From CAZYQW01 sp964649825 (lineage in GTDB: Bacteria; Planctomycetota; B15-G4; JADJEK01), in NCBI GenBank assembly GCA_964649825.1, contig CAZYQW010000101.1:1-12236 (forward strand): a stretch of 12,236 bases of DNA. The letters run 5' to 3'. Of this stretch, positions 1 through 7,132 are shown piece by piece. Below the pieces are notes generated by a model. The model was given only the letters and a program-made list of their open reading frames with translations, did no database searches and had not been told where the DNA came from. Position 1 is the first letter of the stretch. Each line of letters opens with the position of its first letter. A program made the translations under genes and the position numbers.

Positions 1-117
1 TGACGTTTCTCCGGGGCCCTCGTCATCGCTTGCTGCGTTGCTCCTCCTCGACGTATCTCGAATACGCGGTCGTCGTCGCGCCTTGCCAGCGACGACGATG
101 ACCTCCGGATAATCCAC
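1..117. repeat. Direct terminal repeat, left copy (identical to 12120-12236)
   Basis: Bases 1-117 are identical to the last 117 bases of the window. The match stops exactly where the window begins and ends, as expected for the k-mer overlap at the ends of a closed assembly graph path. It lies wholly inside the palindromic element. It therefore means either a circular molecule of 12,119 bp or two element copies with an identical core at both edges of a chromosomal contig. Confidence 0.95.
70..98. repeat. Internal hairpin of the palindromic element
   Basis: TCGTCGTCGC (70-79) pairs perfectly with GCGACGACGA (89-98) around a 9-base loop. The same hairpin recurs near the right end, inside the 117-bp repeat. 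It is nested in one arm of the larger palindrome, so the element can fold either as one long snap-back or as separate hairpins. Confidence 0.6.
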
Positions 118-157
118 CAACAATCTGAATCACACCACTAGGAGGCGGGGGCGAGAA

Positions 158-188
158 CGTCCATCCACCTCTGGACGAGAGGTGGACG
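158..188 (-). terminator. Possible terminator hairpin downstream of the four-gene operon
   Basis: TCCACCTCT (164-172) pairs with AGAGGTGGA (178-186), giving a 9-bp stem with a 5-base loop. It starts about 20 bases past the stop of the last operon gene, read on the minus strand. A second, mutually exclusive stem of 6 bp can form between 158-163 and 172-177. No U-tract follows on the minus strand, so classical intrinsic termination is uncertain. The position and stem strength are what support the call. Confidence 0.4.
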
Positions 189-208
189 AGCGGCGCCCGC
201 GACTCCGA

Positions 209-934
209 TCAGATGACGTCGAGTGCGTCTCGCAGCGCGTCGGCCAGCGTACGTCGCACGCGTCGGAGGCGCGACGGCTCGTCGATCAACGTCTGGTTCA
301 CCTCGAGCTCCACGCCGGCGTACCGCGACGGCGCAAACTCCGTCCGCAACCACCGCGCGAGTCCATCCGAGATACCGAGGTACGGGCGGTTGAAGCGGAC
401 GCGGATGGTCGGGTCGCGGGTCGAGAACGCGTCCCGCCACGCGCGGCACAACGCGACCTCGAGCCGACGCCGAGGATCGTAGAGCAGCCCGACCTCCAAC
501 TCCCGGACGCGGCCGTCCAGGACCGGCGAGAACGAGTGCGAGGCGACGTGCACGACGCGGCTCCCGCCGCGAAGCCGACGTGCGACTGCATTTCGGACCG
601 CGGAGCGGTGACTTCGGTGGTAGCGCTCGAGCAGCTCCTCTCGTTCACCGGACGGCAGATCCCGCGTTCGCTCGGAGAAGACGGCCCGATGCGTCTCGCT
701 CCGGTTCGTGTCGACGACGAGCCGCGTGATCGTCGTGCGAATCAGCGGCGCCGGCGTCGACCGGCGCGGGCCGCACCGGGCCGCCAGCGTTCGCGCGGTG
801 GCGAGCGCTCCGGCATCGAAGCCTCGATGGCTCGCAAGCAGGCGCTCGTCCCCCAGAAACAGACGTCGGCACCGCCGCGGCACTCGATTCCCCGCGTGCT
901 CGCACGAGAGGACGACGACGGGCCTACGCCCCAC
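209..934 (-). CDS. N-formylglutamate amidohydrolase-like hydrolase
   Basis: The 241-residue protein matches the N-formylglutamate amidohydrolase (FGase) family along its length. Visible motifs are SCEHAGNRVP (residues 10-19), HRGFDAGA (36-43), VDTNRS (74-79), VASHSFSPVLDG (130-141) and EVNQTLI (211-217). The His, Asp and Glu residues in these blocks are the usual metal-binding and catalytic positions. Classical FGase releases formate from N-formylglutamate in histidine degradation, but no hut gene is nearby. The start is a GTG at 932-934 and overlaps the end of the upstream ligase gene by 11 bases, so the two are very likely translated together. There is no signal peptide, so it is probably cytosolic. 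In this operon I infer that it hydrolyses an amide or N-acyl bond in the ligase product or a precursor. The family assignment is firm; the substrate is unknown. Confidence 0.88.
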   Translation of the reverse strand: MGRRPVVVLSCEHAGNRVPRRCRRLFLGDERLLASHRGFDAGALATARTLAARCGPRRSTPAPLIRTTITRLVVDTNRSETHRAVFSERTRDLPSGEREELLERYHRSHRSAVRNAVARRLRGGSRVVHVASHSFSPVLDGRVRELEVGLLYDPRRRLEVALCRAWRDAFSTRDPTIRVRFNRPYLGISDGLARWLRTEFAPSRYAGVELEVNQTLIDEPSRLRRVRRTLADALRDALDVI

Positions 935-2168
935 GAAAGAGCCGGTCCTCGACGAGGCATCGCGCCAGGTCGGCGTAGACGTCGCGGATCCGCTCGCTCG
1001 CCGGCGCGTCTCCCAGGCGCGTGCGCAACCGCCGCGCGAGCGGTCCCCGCTCCAGGACCTCGTCGATCGTGCCCCCGAGCTCGCGCCAGTCGCCGTCGTC
1101 TCGCGGCAGAACGGCGGCGAGGTGCTTCCACACGTCGCCGGCCTTGACCGGCGCGCGCAGTCCGAACGCGGCCACGAAGTCGGCCTCGTCGAGAACGGTC
1201 GCGTCCGCGCTCGCGATCGCGCGCTCGAGCGTGGCCGCGAGCGACTCGGCCGAGAACGACTTCAGCGCGTCCAGCGAGATCCACCTCTCCTCGGTGAGCG
1301 CCCGCACCGCGGCGGTCACCAGCAGAGCGATGCCGAGGTCCGCGCGCGGAGTCTCCTGCACGTCGAGGAGACGGATCTCGATCGCGTCCCGTTCGAAGCG
1401 CGCGATCGCGCCGCGCGCGTTCAGGAACTCTCGCTGGAGGATCCCCTCGCTGTCGATCGGCGCGACCTCCGCGAACATCGGCCGGAAGATCCGGCGCTCG
1501 TAATCGGCCTTCGTGAACACCGGCTCCGGGATCACGAGCCCCATCGCGGTCGGAATGCGGGCCTGGTGCGTCAGGTACACGTGCAGCCGGTTGTCCAGGA
1601 AGCCCGTGACCTTGCCGTCCATCATCGGTGAGCTCGCGGCGAGCGCGGGCAGGAGCGGCAGCACGACGCGGATCGCCGCGTGGAGCCGCGCGAACTCGTC
1701 GTCCCCCTGGAACGGAAGGTTGACGTGGCAGCTCTGCAGGTTGGCCCAGCCGTGCCGGCGACAGCCGAAGATCCGGTCGTACGTGGCGTAGATCTCGCCG
1801 TTCTCGTGCGGCCAGAGCTTGGTCTCCGTCACCGGGTCGAACGTCGGGTGCATCGCGCCCGGCAGCAGCATCGCGCCGTGCTCGCGCAGGATCCCGTCGA
1901 TCCGCCGGACGTCGCTCGAGAACCGGTTCGCCCACCCCGCGAGGGCCGGCGCCGGGCCGTTCATCTTCAGTTCGATCACGTGGAGCACGAGCTCGTTCGA
2001 CCACGCGACCGGACCGTCCTCGTAGTCGCACTGATACGCGCCGGTGGCCGCCTTCAGGATCTCGTCGGAGATCGGACGCACCGCGAGCGTCTCGCGGTCG
2101 ACGATCATGTACTCGATCTCGATCCCGTACGCCTCGAACAGGTGGAGTGGCGATGCATCGTCGCTCAT
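924..2168 (-). CDS. GCS2-family carboxylate-amine ligase (glutamate-cysteine ligase-like)
   Basis: The 414-residue protein belongs to the GCS2 / carboxylate-amine ligase family, which shares its fold with glutamine synthetase. It uses ATP to join a carboxylate, often of glutamate, to an amine. Visible are the family's N-terminal acidic motif GIEIEYMIVD (15-24), the IELKMNGP block (65-72), LQSCHVNLPF with a conserved His (144-153), and SSPMMDGKVTGFLDNR (179-194). A longer open frame extends upstream to about 3197. I chose the ATG at 2166-2168 because it forms an ATGA overlap with the stop of the ATP-grasp gene, is preceded by GGGAG about 6 bases upstream, and family similarity begins right after it. 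No signal peptide is present. True glutathione synthesis is possible but unproven. The neighbourhood of another ligase plus two hydrolases argues for a specialised peptide or conjugate pathway rather than plain glutathione. Confidence 0.9.
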   Translation of the reverse strand: MSDDASPLHLFEAYGIEIEYMIVDRETLAVRPISDEILKAATGAYQCDYEDGPVAWSNELVLHVIELKMNGPAPALAGWANRFSSDVRRIDGILREHGAMLLPGAMHPTFDPVTETKLWPHENGEIYATYDRIFGCRRHGWANLQSCHVNLPFQGDDEFARLHAAIRVVLPLLPALAASSPMMDGKVTGFLDNRLHVYLTHQARIPTAMGLVIPEPVFTKADYERRIFRPMFAEVAPIDSEGILQREFLNARGAIARFERDAIEIRLLDVQETPRADLGIALLVTAAVRALTEERWISLDALKSFSAESLAATLERAIASADATVLDEADFVAAFGLRAPVKAGDVWKHLAAVLPRDDGDWRELGGTIDEVLERGPLARRLRTRLGDAPASERIRDVYADLARCLVEDRLFRGA

Positions 2169-3646
2169 GCGTAGGCTCCCGGTCGCTTGAGGTGCTCGAC
2201 GCGCGCCATGAACCACCTCATGATTCGCAGGTACAGCTCGTCCTTCAGCACCGCGTCCTCGACGCCGGCGTCGATGCTCGGGTTCTCGTTCACCTCGATC
2301 ACGCAGACGCCGCGATCGTCCTCCTTCAGGTCGACGCCGAACAACGCGTCGCCGTACAAGCTCGCCGCCTTCACCGCCGCTCGCACCACGTGCGTCGGCA
2401 CCTGCGCCACCGGCAGCGTGTCGAAGCGACCGTACTTGGATCCGCGTTCGCCGGCGCGATTGATGATCTGCCAGTGCCGTCGCGCCATGTAGTAGCGACA
2501 CGCGTAGAGGGGGTGACCGTCGAGGACCCCGATGCGCCAGTCGAACTCGGAGGGCCGGAACTCCTGGGCGATCACGAGCGCCGACTTCTCGAAGAGGCGG
2601 TCGAGCTCGGCTCGCAGTTGCTCCGACGTCTCCACCTTCAAGACGCCGCGAGAGAACGCGCTGTCCGGCTGCTTCAGCACGCACGGAAGGCCCAGGACGG
2701 CCTCGATCGTGTTCGCTTCGCTGCGTCCGACGATCAGGGTGCGCGGCGTGGGGATCCGGTTCCTCTGCATCAGCTCGGCCAGGTACACCTTGTTCATGCA
2801 CCGCAGGATCGACTCGGGCTCGTCGACGACGACCAACCCGGCCGCCTTCGCCGCCCGCGCGAACCGATACGTGTAGTGGTTCACCGCGGTCGTGTCCCGG
2901 ATGAACAAGGCGTCGAATTGGGGGATGCGGGCGAACTCGTTCCGGCCGATCGTCTCCACCGCGAAGCCGACCGCCTCGCCGGCCTTGATGAACCTCTTGA
3001 TCGCGCGCGCGTCGGACGCCGGCTCCTCGTCGCTCTCGTCGCGCAGGATCGCGAGGTCGAAGCGGGCCTGCGCCTTCCTGCGGCGCGATGGTGAATGGCG
3101 CGCCGCGAAGAACTCGCGCGCCGCCTCCTCGCCGAACCCGCGATGATCGTCCGGGATGTCCCGCGCCGCGAGCGGGTTGACGTCCTGCATCGACCACTGG
3201 CCCGATTTCGGATTGCGCACGAAGTGCGCGCGCATGAACGGGGCGGGGAAGATTCGGAACAGCGCGCTCGCGAGGCTTTCGTGCCGTTTCGCGACGTTGC
3301 GGCCGAAGTAGACGCTCAGGTCGAACTCGTCGGAGACGATCGACGTGAGACTCTTCTGGATGAGGTCGTCGAGCTCGGCCGACGCGGTCCGGATGACCGT
3401 CGTCGACTTCAGGTCCTGCACCGTCCCAACGCTCGGCAGCGGACGATGCCCGCGAGCTTCCGCGAGAAGCGACACGTAGTAGCCGTAGCCTTGGTAGCGG
3501 TAGGACCGGCAGAGGTTGAATACCTTGAGGCGCGGCTCCTCCGCGAACTGCGGATTCGTCAGGTAGTCATGCGCCTTGACCACCTTCACGTCGAGCACGC
3601 CGAGCTGCCAGTCGTTCGGATCGCTGACGACGATGAGAACCGTCAT
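2165..3646 (-). CDS. RimK-like ATP-grasp ligase with N-terminal RLAN domain
   Basis: This is a 493-residue two-domain protein. Residues 1 to about 150 are an RLAN domain (RimK-like ATP-grasp N-terminal), recognisable from KVFNLCRSYRYQGYGYYVSL (41-60) and the LPSVGTVQDLK stretch (70-80). Residues from about 195 to 480 are a RimK-type ATP-grasp domain. It shows the ATP-binding Lys in VLKQPDSAFSRG (323-334), EFDWRIGVLDG (367-377), the metal-binding Asp in FGVDLKED (436-443) and the acidic VIEVNENPS block (449-457). ATP-grasp enzymes activate a carboxylate as acyl-phosphate and join it to an amine; RimK itself adds glutamate to ribosomal protein S6. The ATG at 3644-3646 has a good AAGGA-type ribosome site just upstream and overlaps the peptidase stop as ATGA. 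Its own stop overlaps the next start in the same way. RLAN proteins are known from comparative genomics; the substrate is not established. Confidence 0.92.
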   Translation of the reverse strand: MTVLIVVSDPNDWQLGVLDVKVVKAHDYLTNPQFAEEPRLKVFNLCRSYRYQGYGYYVSLLAEARGHRPLPSVGTVQDLKSTTVIRTASAELDDLIQKSLTSIVSDEFDLSVYFGRNVAKRHESLASALFRIFPAPFMRAHFVRNPKSGQWSMQDVNPLAARDIPDDHRGFGEEAAREFFAARHSPSRRRKAQARFDLAILRDESDEEPASDARAIKRFIKAGEAVGFAVETIGRNEFARIPQFDALFIRDTTAVNHYTYRFARAAKAAGLVVVDEPESILRCMNKVYLAELMQRNRIPTPRTLIVGRSEANTIEAVLGLPCVLKQPDSAFSRGVLKVETSEQLRAELDRLFEKSALVIAQEFRPSEFDWRIGVLDGHPLYACRYYMARRHWQIINRAGERGSKYGRFDTLPVAQVPTHVVRAAVKAASLYGDALFGVDLKEDDRGVCVIEVNENPSIDAGVEDAVLKDELYLRIMRWFMARVEHLKRPGAYA

Positions 3647-4377
3647 TTGTCCTTTTCCTTTGCTGCTGCTGGGCGTTCGCGCCGGGGGCGAATCACGAGG
3701 AGATTGGCGTCGAACGTCAGTACGCCCAGCAGGATCGAGCAGACCACCCGCGCCACCGACACGGTGTAGCGGTGCGAGTCGAAGACCGGATTGTCACGAT
3801 ACGGATCGACGACCACGACCGAGCGCGATCTCGGGTCGTATCCCGCGAGCACGACGAAATGACCGGAGGACGTACCGCGCAGGTCGTCCTCGTCGTCTTT
3901 GGGGCCGAACTCTCGCGGTGCGCGGTAGAGGTACGTGGAGCTGAGTCCGGTGAGGATCGGGATCCCACGCTTCAGGTAGCGCCTCAGCAGGGCCGACGTG
4001 AGGTCCTCGAACGCGACCTCGCCGCCCAAGGCGAGAAACTGAAGGTACGCGTCCGTCTCCAGGTGGAGCTTCGGATCGTGCTTGATCGCGGCCTGCGCGC
4101 GAAGGCGCTCGGAGAGGTCGACGCCGGGTCGCACGAACCACGTGGGATCGAACGCGATGAGGTTGTAGGTGTAGATCCGCGCGTCGTAGCCGCGCTTCAG
4201 CGCGTGCGTCCCCAGGTGAGGGGCCAGCGTGCCCCCGCTGACGAGGACGGGCACCTCGCGGATCACCTGATCGAGCGAGACGTCGTCGCCGAAGTATCGA
4301 TAGACCGCTTGCAGACAGGTGGGTCCGCAGGTCGTGTCATCGGGTTGTGCGAGGATGTCCAGCGGGACTTCATGCAC
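3643..4377 (-). CDS. C39-like papain-fold cysteine peptidase
   Basis: The 244-residue protein has the arrangement of C39-type papain-fold peptidases. It has an oxyanion Gln at 11, the nucleophile Cys17 in DDTTCGPTC, His173 in SSGHFVVLAGYD and Asp191 in VVVDPYRDNP, so the catalytic set looks intact. C39 peptidases usually sit at the N-terminus of ABC transporters and cut bacteriocin leaders after a double glycine. Here the domain stands alone, with no membrane segment, ABC domain or signal peptide, so it is probably a cytosolic processing peptidase. It is the first gene of the operon, and its stop overlaps the ATP-grasp start by 4 bases. The start is a GTG at 4375-4377 with no clear ribosome site; the in-frame stop at 4423-4425 limits any extension to 15 codons. 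The role is inferred: trimming a peptide product, or cleaving a tagged protein. Confidence 0.88.
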   Translation of the reverse strand: MHEVPLDILAQPDDTTCGPTCLQAVYRYFGDDVSLDQVIREVPVLVSGGTLAPHLGTHALKRGYDARIYTYNLIAFDPTWFVRPGVDLSERLRAQAAIKHDPKLHLETDAYLQFLALGGEVAFEDLTSALLRRYLKRGIPILTGLSSTYLYRAPREFGPKDDEDDLRGTSSGHFVVLAGYDPRSRSVVVVDPYRDNPVFDSHRYTVSVARVVCSILLGVLTFDANLLVIRPRRERPAAAKEKDK

Positions 4378-4647
4378 GGGCGGAATGCTCGTCGAGCGGC
4401 TGCGCTTGGGCGATGCATCAGATCAACTCGAGCGAACCGTGCACGGGTCTTTTTTCGTGAAACTCGGCACCGGGGCTCAGCCGGGACGATTCACGCCCGT
4501 CCCGCGAGAAACGGAGCGGCGCGGGAGCACAACCCCATCCTTGGACCGACAGGCCGGTTGCAAGGATTGGAGCGAGCTTCCCTGGCGGAGTGATCGTCGT
4601 CGAGATCAAGGGGTGAGGAGGAGATCGACCCGGTTGGGTTCCAGGCC

Positions 4648-4678
4648 TCGAGTTCTTCGCGTGCCGCGAAGAACTCGA
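4648..4678. promoter_or_regulatory. Perfect 14-bp inverted repeat with TGC triloop
   Basis: TCGAGTTCTTCGCG (4648-4661) and its exact reverse complement (4665-4678) surround the triplet TGC. It lies about 156 bases past the DUF1028 stop and 271 bases before the peptidase start on the minus strand. No U-tract follows, so it is either a Rho-type or processed 3' end of the DUF1028 transcript, or an operator or leader structure for the operon. The perfect 28 paired bases in otherwise featureless sequence are unlikely to be chance. Confidence 0.55.
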
Positions 4679-4714
4679 AGCATGTCCACCCGACACGCGA
4701 CCGTGCCCTCAGGC

Positions 4715-4731
4715 GCACACGTGCCGTGTGC
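4715..4731. promoter_or_regulatory. 7-bp inverted repeat with TGC triloop
   Basis: GCACACG (4715-4721) pairs perfectly with CGTGTGC (4725-4731) around TGC, the same triloop as the larger hairpin 36 bases away. It is about 100 bases past the DUF1028 stop. It may be part of the 3' end structure of that transcript or of the operon leader. Confidence 0.35.
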
Positions 4732-4833
4732 TTCTTCGGTTGCGGTCATACCGCGTTGGGTCTCGACGACGAACGACGCAGAGAGCGGCGACGAGCACCC
4801 GCCAGGCGCGGGACGGGCGGGAATCGTTCGGGC

Positions 4834-6348
4834 TCAGCGGCGAACCACGATGCTCACCGGTTCGGACGCGTATCCGATGGAAACGAGCGACAGCGAGAGC
4901 GTGCCGCCGACCAACGGGTCGAGCAGGTGGGGAGGGCAGGCGAGGCCCGCGAGGACCGCTCCATTCGCGGCGATGACGCCGAGGGTGTTCACGAATGGAA
5001 CCTGGTTCGGATGGAGCATCGATGCGAACAGCGTCGAATCGACGTTCAGAGGGACGTGAACGCCGTCGAGCGCCGTCCCCGGCGACGTGCCCGATCCGCT
5101 GGCGAGGATCAGGTACGGCCATCCGGCCAGCGCGTCGCCCGGATCGGCCTCGATCCAGACGTCATCGCCGCGGCTCGACGAGATCTCGGCCGGTCCGGCC
5201 CGCATCGCGTCGGCGTGGGCGACCGGCACTTCCGTGAACGGATAGAGCGTGACCTTCTCGGCCCCGACCTCGACGGTCACTCTCACGTTCGCGCAGCCGG
5301 GCTTTCCGCCGGCGACGAGCGGTACCTCGTACGACCCGTCCTGGAGATCGATCGCGTTGCCGATCGTGAGCAGGTCATCGCCAACCTCGCGAGTCACGGT
5401 GACCTTGTGTCCGCCGTGCGTGATCGGCACCCCGTTGCTGTCCCGGAGGCGGATCACGAGCCGCCCCGTCGCGCCCGTCGCGAGCGCGGCGGGCAGCACG
5501 CCGACCGTCGACGTCAGGTGATCCGGCTTCCCTTTCCGCTTGCCCTGCCAGTCGATGTACTGCTTCAAAAGCTGGAAGACGGGGTCCTCGTTCGCGCCCT
5601 GTTGGCCGCCCACGTCGAAGTCGAGGAAGTACTTGCCGGTCGCGCACCCCAGCGGAAAGCAGGTGCCTTCCTCGTCGCCGACACGGGCGACGATCATGAA
5701 GCCGACGTGGGCCGCCTTCGTGAACGACGGCGGCGGAGCTCCGCACGCGTCCGGCGTGTAGAGGTTGCACGAGCAACGTCCGTCGCCCCCGGCCATCCGC
5801 GCGACGAGCATCCCCGACATCAGCTTGGTCGCGACGTCTCCCTCCGTGTTCAGCACCGCGTAGAGCGCGGACTGGACGACGAAGTCTCCGGCGAGCAGGT
5901 TGCCCTGGATCGCATAGGCGAGCGTTCCCTTCGTTCCGGCGATCCCGCCTTTCCAACTGTTCTGGATCGTGCTGCCCGTGTGGCTCACCGCCCGACCTTC
6001 GAGGTCGACGATCCCGAACTGCCGGCTCTCGAAGATCGGATCGATCGACGCGGTCAGGGACAGCGTCGTCGCGGGGTCGATGCCCAGGCCGAGATCCTGC
6101 CAGATCAGCCGGCGGTCGAGGCCGAATTGATCCCACGTGGCCTGCGCGTTGGCCGCTCCTCGTCCCACCCGGACGACCGGCTGCATCGCCTGCAGCCACT
6201 GTCCGTCCCAGCACGTTGCCGCCCCGACGGCGACCTCCCCGGTCGCGGAATCGGCGAGCACGATCGACCACGTGCCGAACGCGTCAGGGCCGAACCCGGC
6301 CAACAGTGCAACGGCGGTCGCGGCAACTCGACGTCGAAAATCACTCAT
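4834..6348 (-). CDS. Secreted DUF1028 (Ntn-hydrolase-like) protein with Ig-like and C-terminal domains
   Basis: This is a 504-residue protein. A signal peptide is visible (RRR at 5-7, hydrophobic AATAVALLAGF, likely cut after AFG at 25), leaving Thr26 at the mature N-terminus. Residues 26 to about 255 match DUF1028: TWSIVLADSATGEVAVGAAT at the start, RQFGIVDLEGRAVSHTG (109-125) and YAIQGNLLAGDFVVQSAL (145-162). Most DUF1028 proteins are only about 220-300 residues. Here an Ig-like segment (about 280-378) and a C-terminal domain common in planctomycetal secreted proteins (about 385-504, with YLILASGSGTSPG) follow. Two cysteine-bearing insertions (CSC around 192-194, and C230/C235) suggest disulfides or metal binding outside the cytosol. 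The family resembles Ntn hydrolases, but no reaction is established. The ATG at 6346-6348 lacks a strong ribosome site. Confidence 0.88.
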   Translation of the reverse strand: MSDFRRRVAATAVALLAGFGPDAFGTWSIVLADSATGEVAVGAATCWDGQWLQAMQPVVRVGRGAANAQATWDQFGLDRRLIWQDLGLGIDPATTLSLTASIDPIFESRQFGIVDLEGRAVSHTGSTIQNSWKGGIAGTKGTLAYAIQGNLLAGDFVVQSALYAVLNTEGDVATKLMSGMLVARMAGGDGRCSCNLYTPDACGAPPPSFTKAAHVGFMIVARVGDEEGTCFPLGCATGKYFLDFDVGGQQGANEDPVFQLLKQYIDWQGKRKGKPDHLTSTVGVLPAALATGATGRLVIRLRDSNGVPITHGGHKVTVTREVGDDLLTIGNAIDLQDGSYEVPLVAGGKPGCANVRVTVEVGAEKVTLYPFTEVPVAHADAMRAGPAEISSSRGDDVWIEADPGDALAGWPYLILASGSGTSPGTALDGVHVPLNVDSTLFASMLHPNQVPFVNTLGVIAANGAVLAGLACPPHLLDPLVGGTLSLSLVSIGYASEPVSIVVRR

Positions 6349-6444
6349 TCGGTGCGACTCTCAGGTGATGGGTCCGTGAACGCAGCCAGGGCGTCACGAC
6401 GCTGACCCATCCTAGCCCCCCGGTCGATGGGAAAACAACACCGA

Positions 6445-7116
6445 CTATGGGCCGGTCGGGACCACCCCGGTCGTCCCGATCCGAACGGAACCGAGCTCGG
6501 GGAGCTGGAGTCGGACCGGGGACCCCGTGCCGAGGCTGACTCCGACCATCCGCCGACCCACGAGCGCGGAGCGCTGCCCGCGCACCTCGACCACGGTGCG
6601 GGCGAACACGCGCTCGGCGTCGCGGTGGATCCGATCGACGTGGCGAGCAAGGTCGGCCAGGCCCTCGATCCGCGCCGTCAAGAGGAGAGCGGAACGAGCC
6701 CCGTCACGGACCGGCTTGTCCGCCGACACGAGCCGGCGAAGCTCGGCGTTCACCTCGTCCTGGAACGTCTCGACCCATTCCCGCGTCTCCTGGGTGCGGA
6801 CCCAGCGCCCTTCGACTTGTGCGAAGCCGAGGAGCGAGCGCGCTCCCTCATGATCGATGTCGAGCGCGAGGACCTTCCTCGCTTGCTCGCGCATCGCGTC
6901 CTCGTGCCCGCGGGTGCGACACCAGATCGCTACGCGGTAGTGGTGTTGGATCGCGCGAACCTCGGCGCCGGCGGGCTCGCCCTCGTCGAGCGTCGTGGCG
7001 GCGAAGACGTAGAGAAGGAGCAGTTGGATCGACAAGGTTCGGTCCCTCGAGGGCGGCGGGATCCGGCGGGGCGTCGAGGATTGTATCCGCCCGCGCCGCC
7101 GCGGTGACGCCCGCAT
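6445..7116 (-). CDS. Small secreted TPR-like protein, function unknown
   Basis: This is a 223-residue protein when begun at the ATG at 7114-7116, which lies 16 bases past the stop of the upstream metalloprotease-like gene with GAGGAG almost touching it. An alternative TTG start at 7033-7035 gives 196 residues and a more compact signal peptide (SIQLLLLYVFAATTL), with GAGG about 9 bases upstream. After the leader, residues 59-105 form a helical repeat of the type seen in many planctomycetal proteins: alternating A/L helices, LALDIDHEGARSLLGF and then the VEGRWV motif. The C-terminal part (about 170-223) is beta-rich with no recognised domain. It is probably co-transcribed with the gene upstream and may be an exported partner of it. 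No enzymatic motif is seen. Confidence 0.7.
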   Translation of the reverse strand: MRASPRRRGRIQSSTPRRIPPPSRDRTLSIQLLLLYVFAATTLDEGEPAGAEVRAIQHHYRVAIWCRTRGHEDAMREQARKVLALDIDHEGARSLLGFAQVEGRWVRTQETREWVETFQDEVNAELRRLVSADKPVRDGARSALLLTARIEGLADLARHVDRIHRDAERVFARTVVEVRGQRSALVGRRMVGVSLGTGSPVRLQLPELGSVRIGTTGVVPTGP

Positions 7117-7132
7117 CGCTCCTCGACGCCGG

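Larger units (their letters stand above)
1..140. mobile_element. MITE-like palindromic element, left copy, cut by the window edge
   Basis: This is the 3' part of a short non-coding element. Its right end is a terminal inverted repeat at 124-142 (with two flanking bases) that is the exact reverse complement of 12096-12114, reading CCTAGTGGTGTGATTCAGA. The element ends with the TA at 139-140, followed by G, which gives a CTAG-type boundary. A central small palindrome, CGTAT-CTCGA-ATACG, lies at 52-66. A 10-bp hairpin lies at 70-79 with 89-98. There is no open frame worth calling and no transposase. TA boundaries inside CTAG are the known target preference of IS630-type transposons, so a non-autonomous derivative of such an element is the best guess. 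A REP-like palindrome or a bidirectional terminator is the alternative. Confidence 0.55.
4378..4833. other. Intergenic gap upstream of the operon, no gene called
   Basis: This 456-bp stretch separates the stop of the DUF1028 gene from the peptidase start, and must hold the operon promoter. It contains two hairpins (4648-4678 and 4715-4731) and a small perfect palindrome, CCGTGCACGG, near 4437-4446 with a run of six T after it on the plus strand. Small minus-strand frames exist (about 4418-4696), but their arginine-, serine- and proline-rich composition looks like GC-rich noise. I could not pick out a convincing -35/-10 pair. Confidence 0.6.

Noticed and set aside
209..934. FGase as part of histidine degradation
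   Set aside because: No hutH, hutU or hutI gene is present, and the gene overlaps a ligase operon instead.
2169..3197. Long N-terminal extension of the GCS2 ligase in the same frame
   Set aside because: It lies inside the ATP-grasp gene in another frame and has no family similarity. The ATGA overlap and SD-like GGGAG mark the real start.
4418..4696. 92-codon minus-strand frame that could be a precursor peptide for the operon
   Set aside because: There is no convincing start signal, no double-glycine leader, and its Ser/Pro/Arg-rich composition looks random. It also runs through the 14-bp hairpin.
4726..6405. 559-codon plus-strand open frame opposite the DUF1028 gene
   Set aside because: It is extremely Arg- and Ala-rich with no motif, and is explained by antisense GC-rich codons of the DUF1028 gene.
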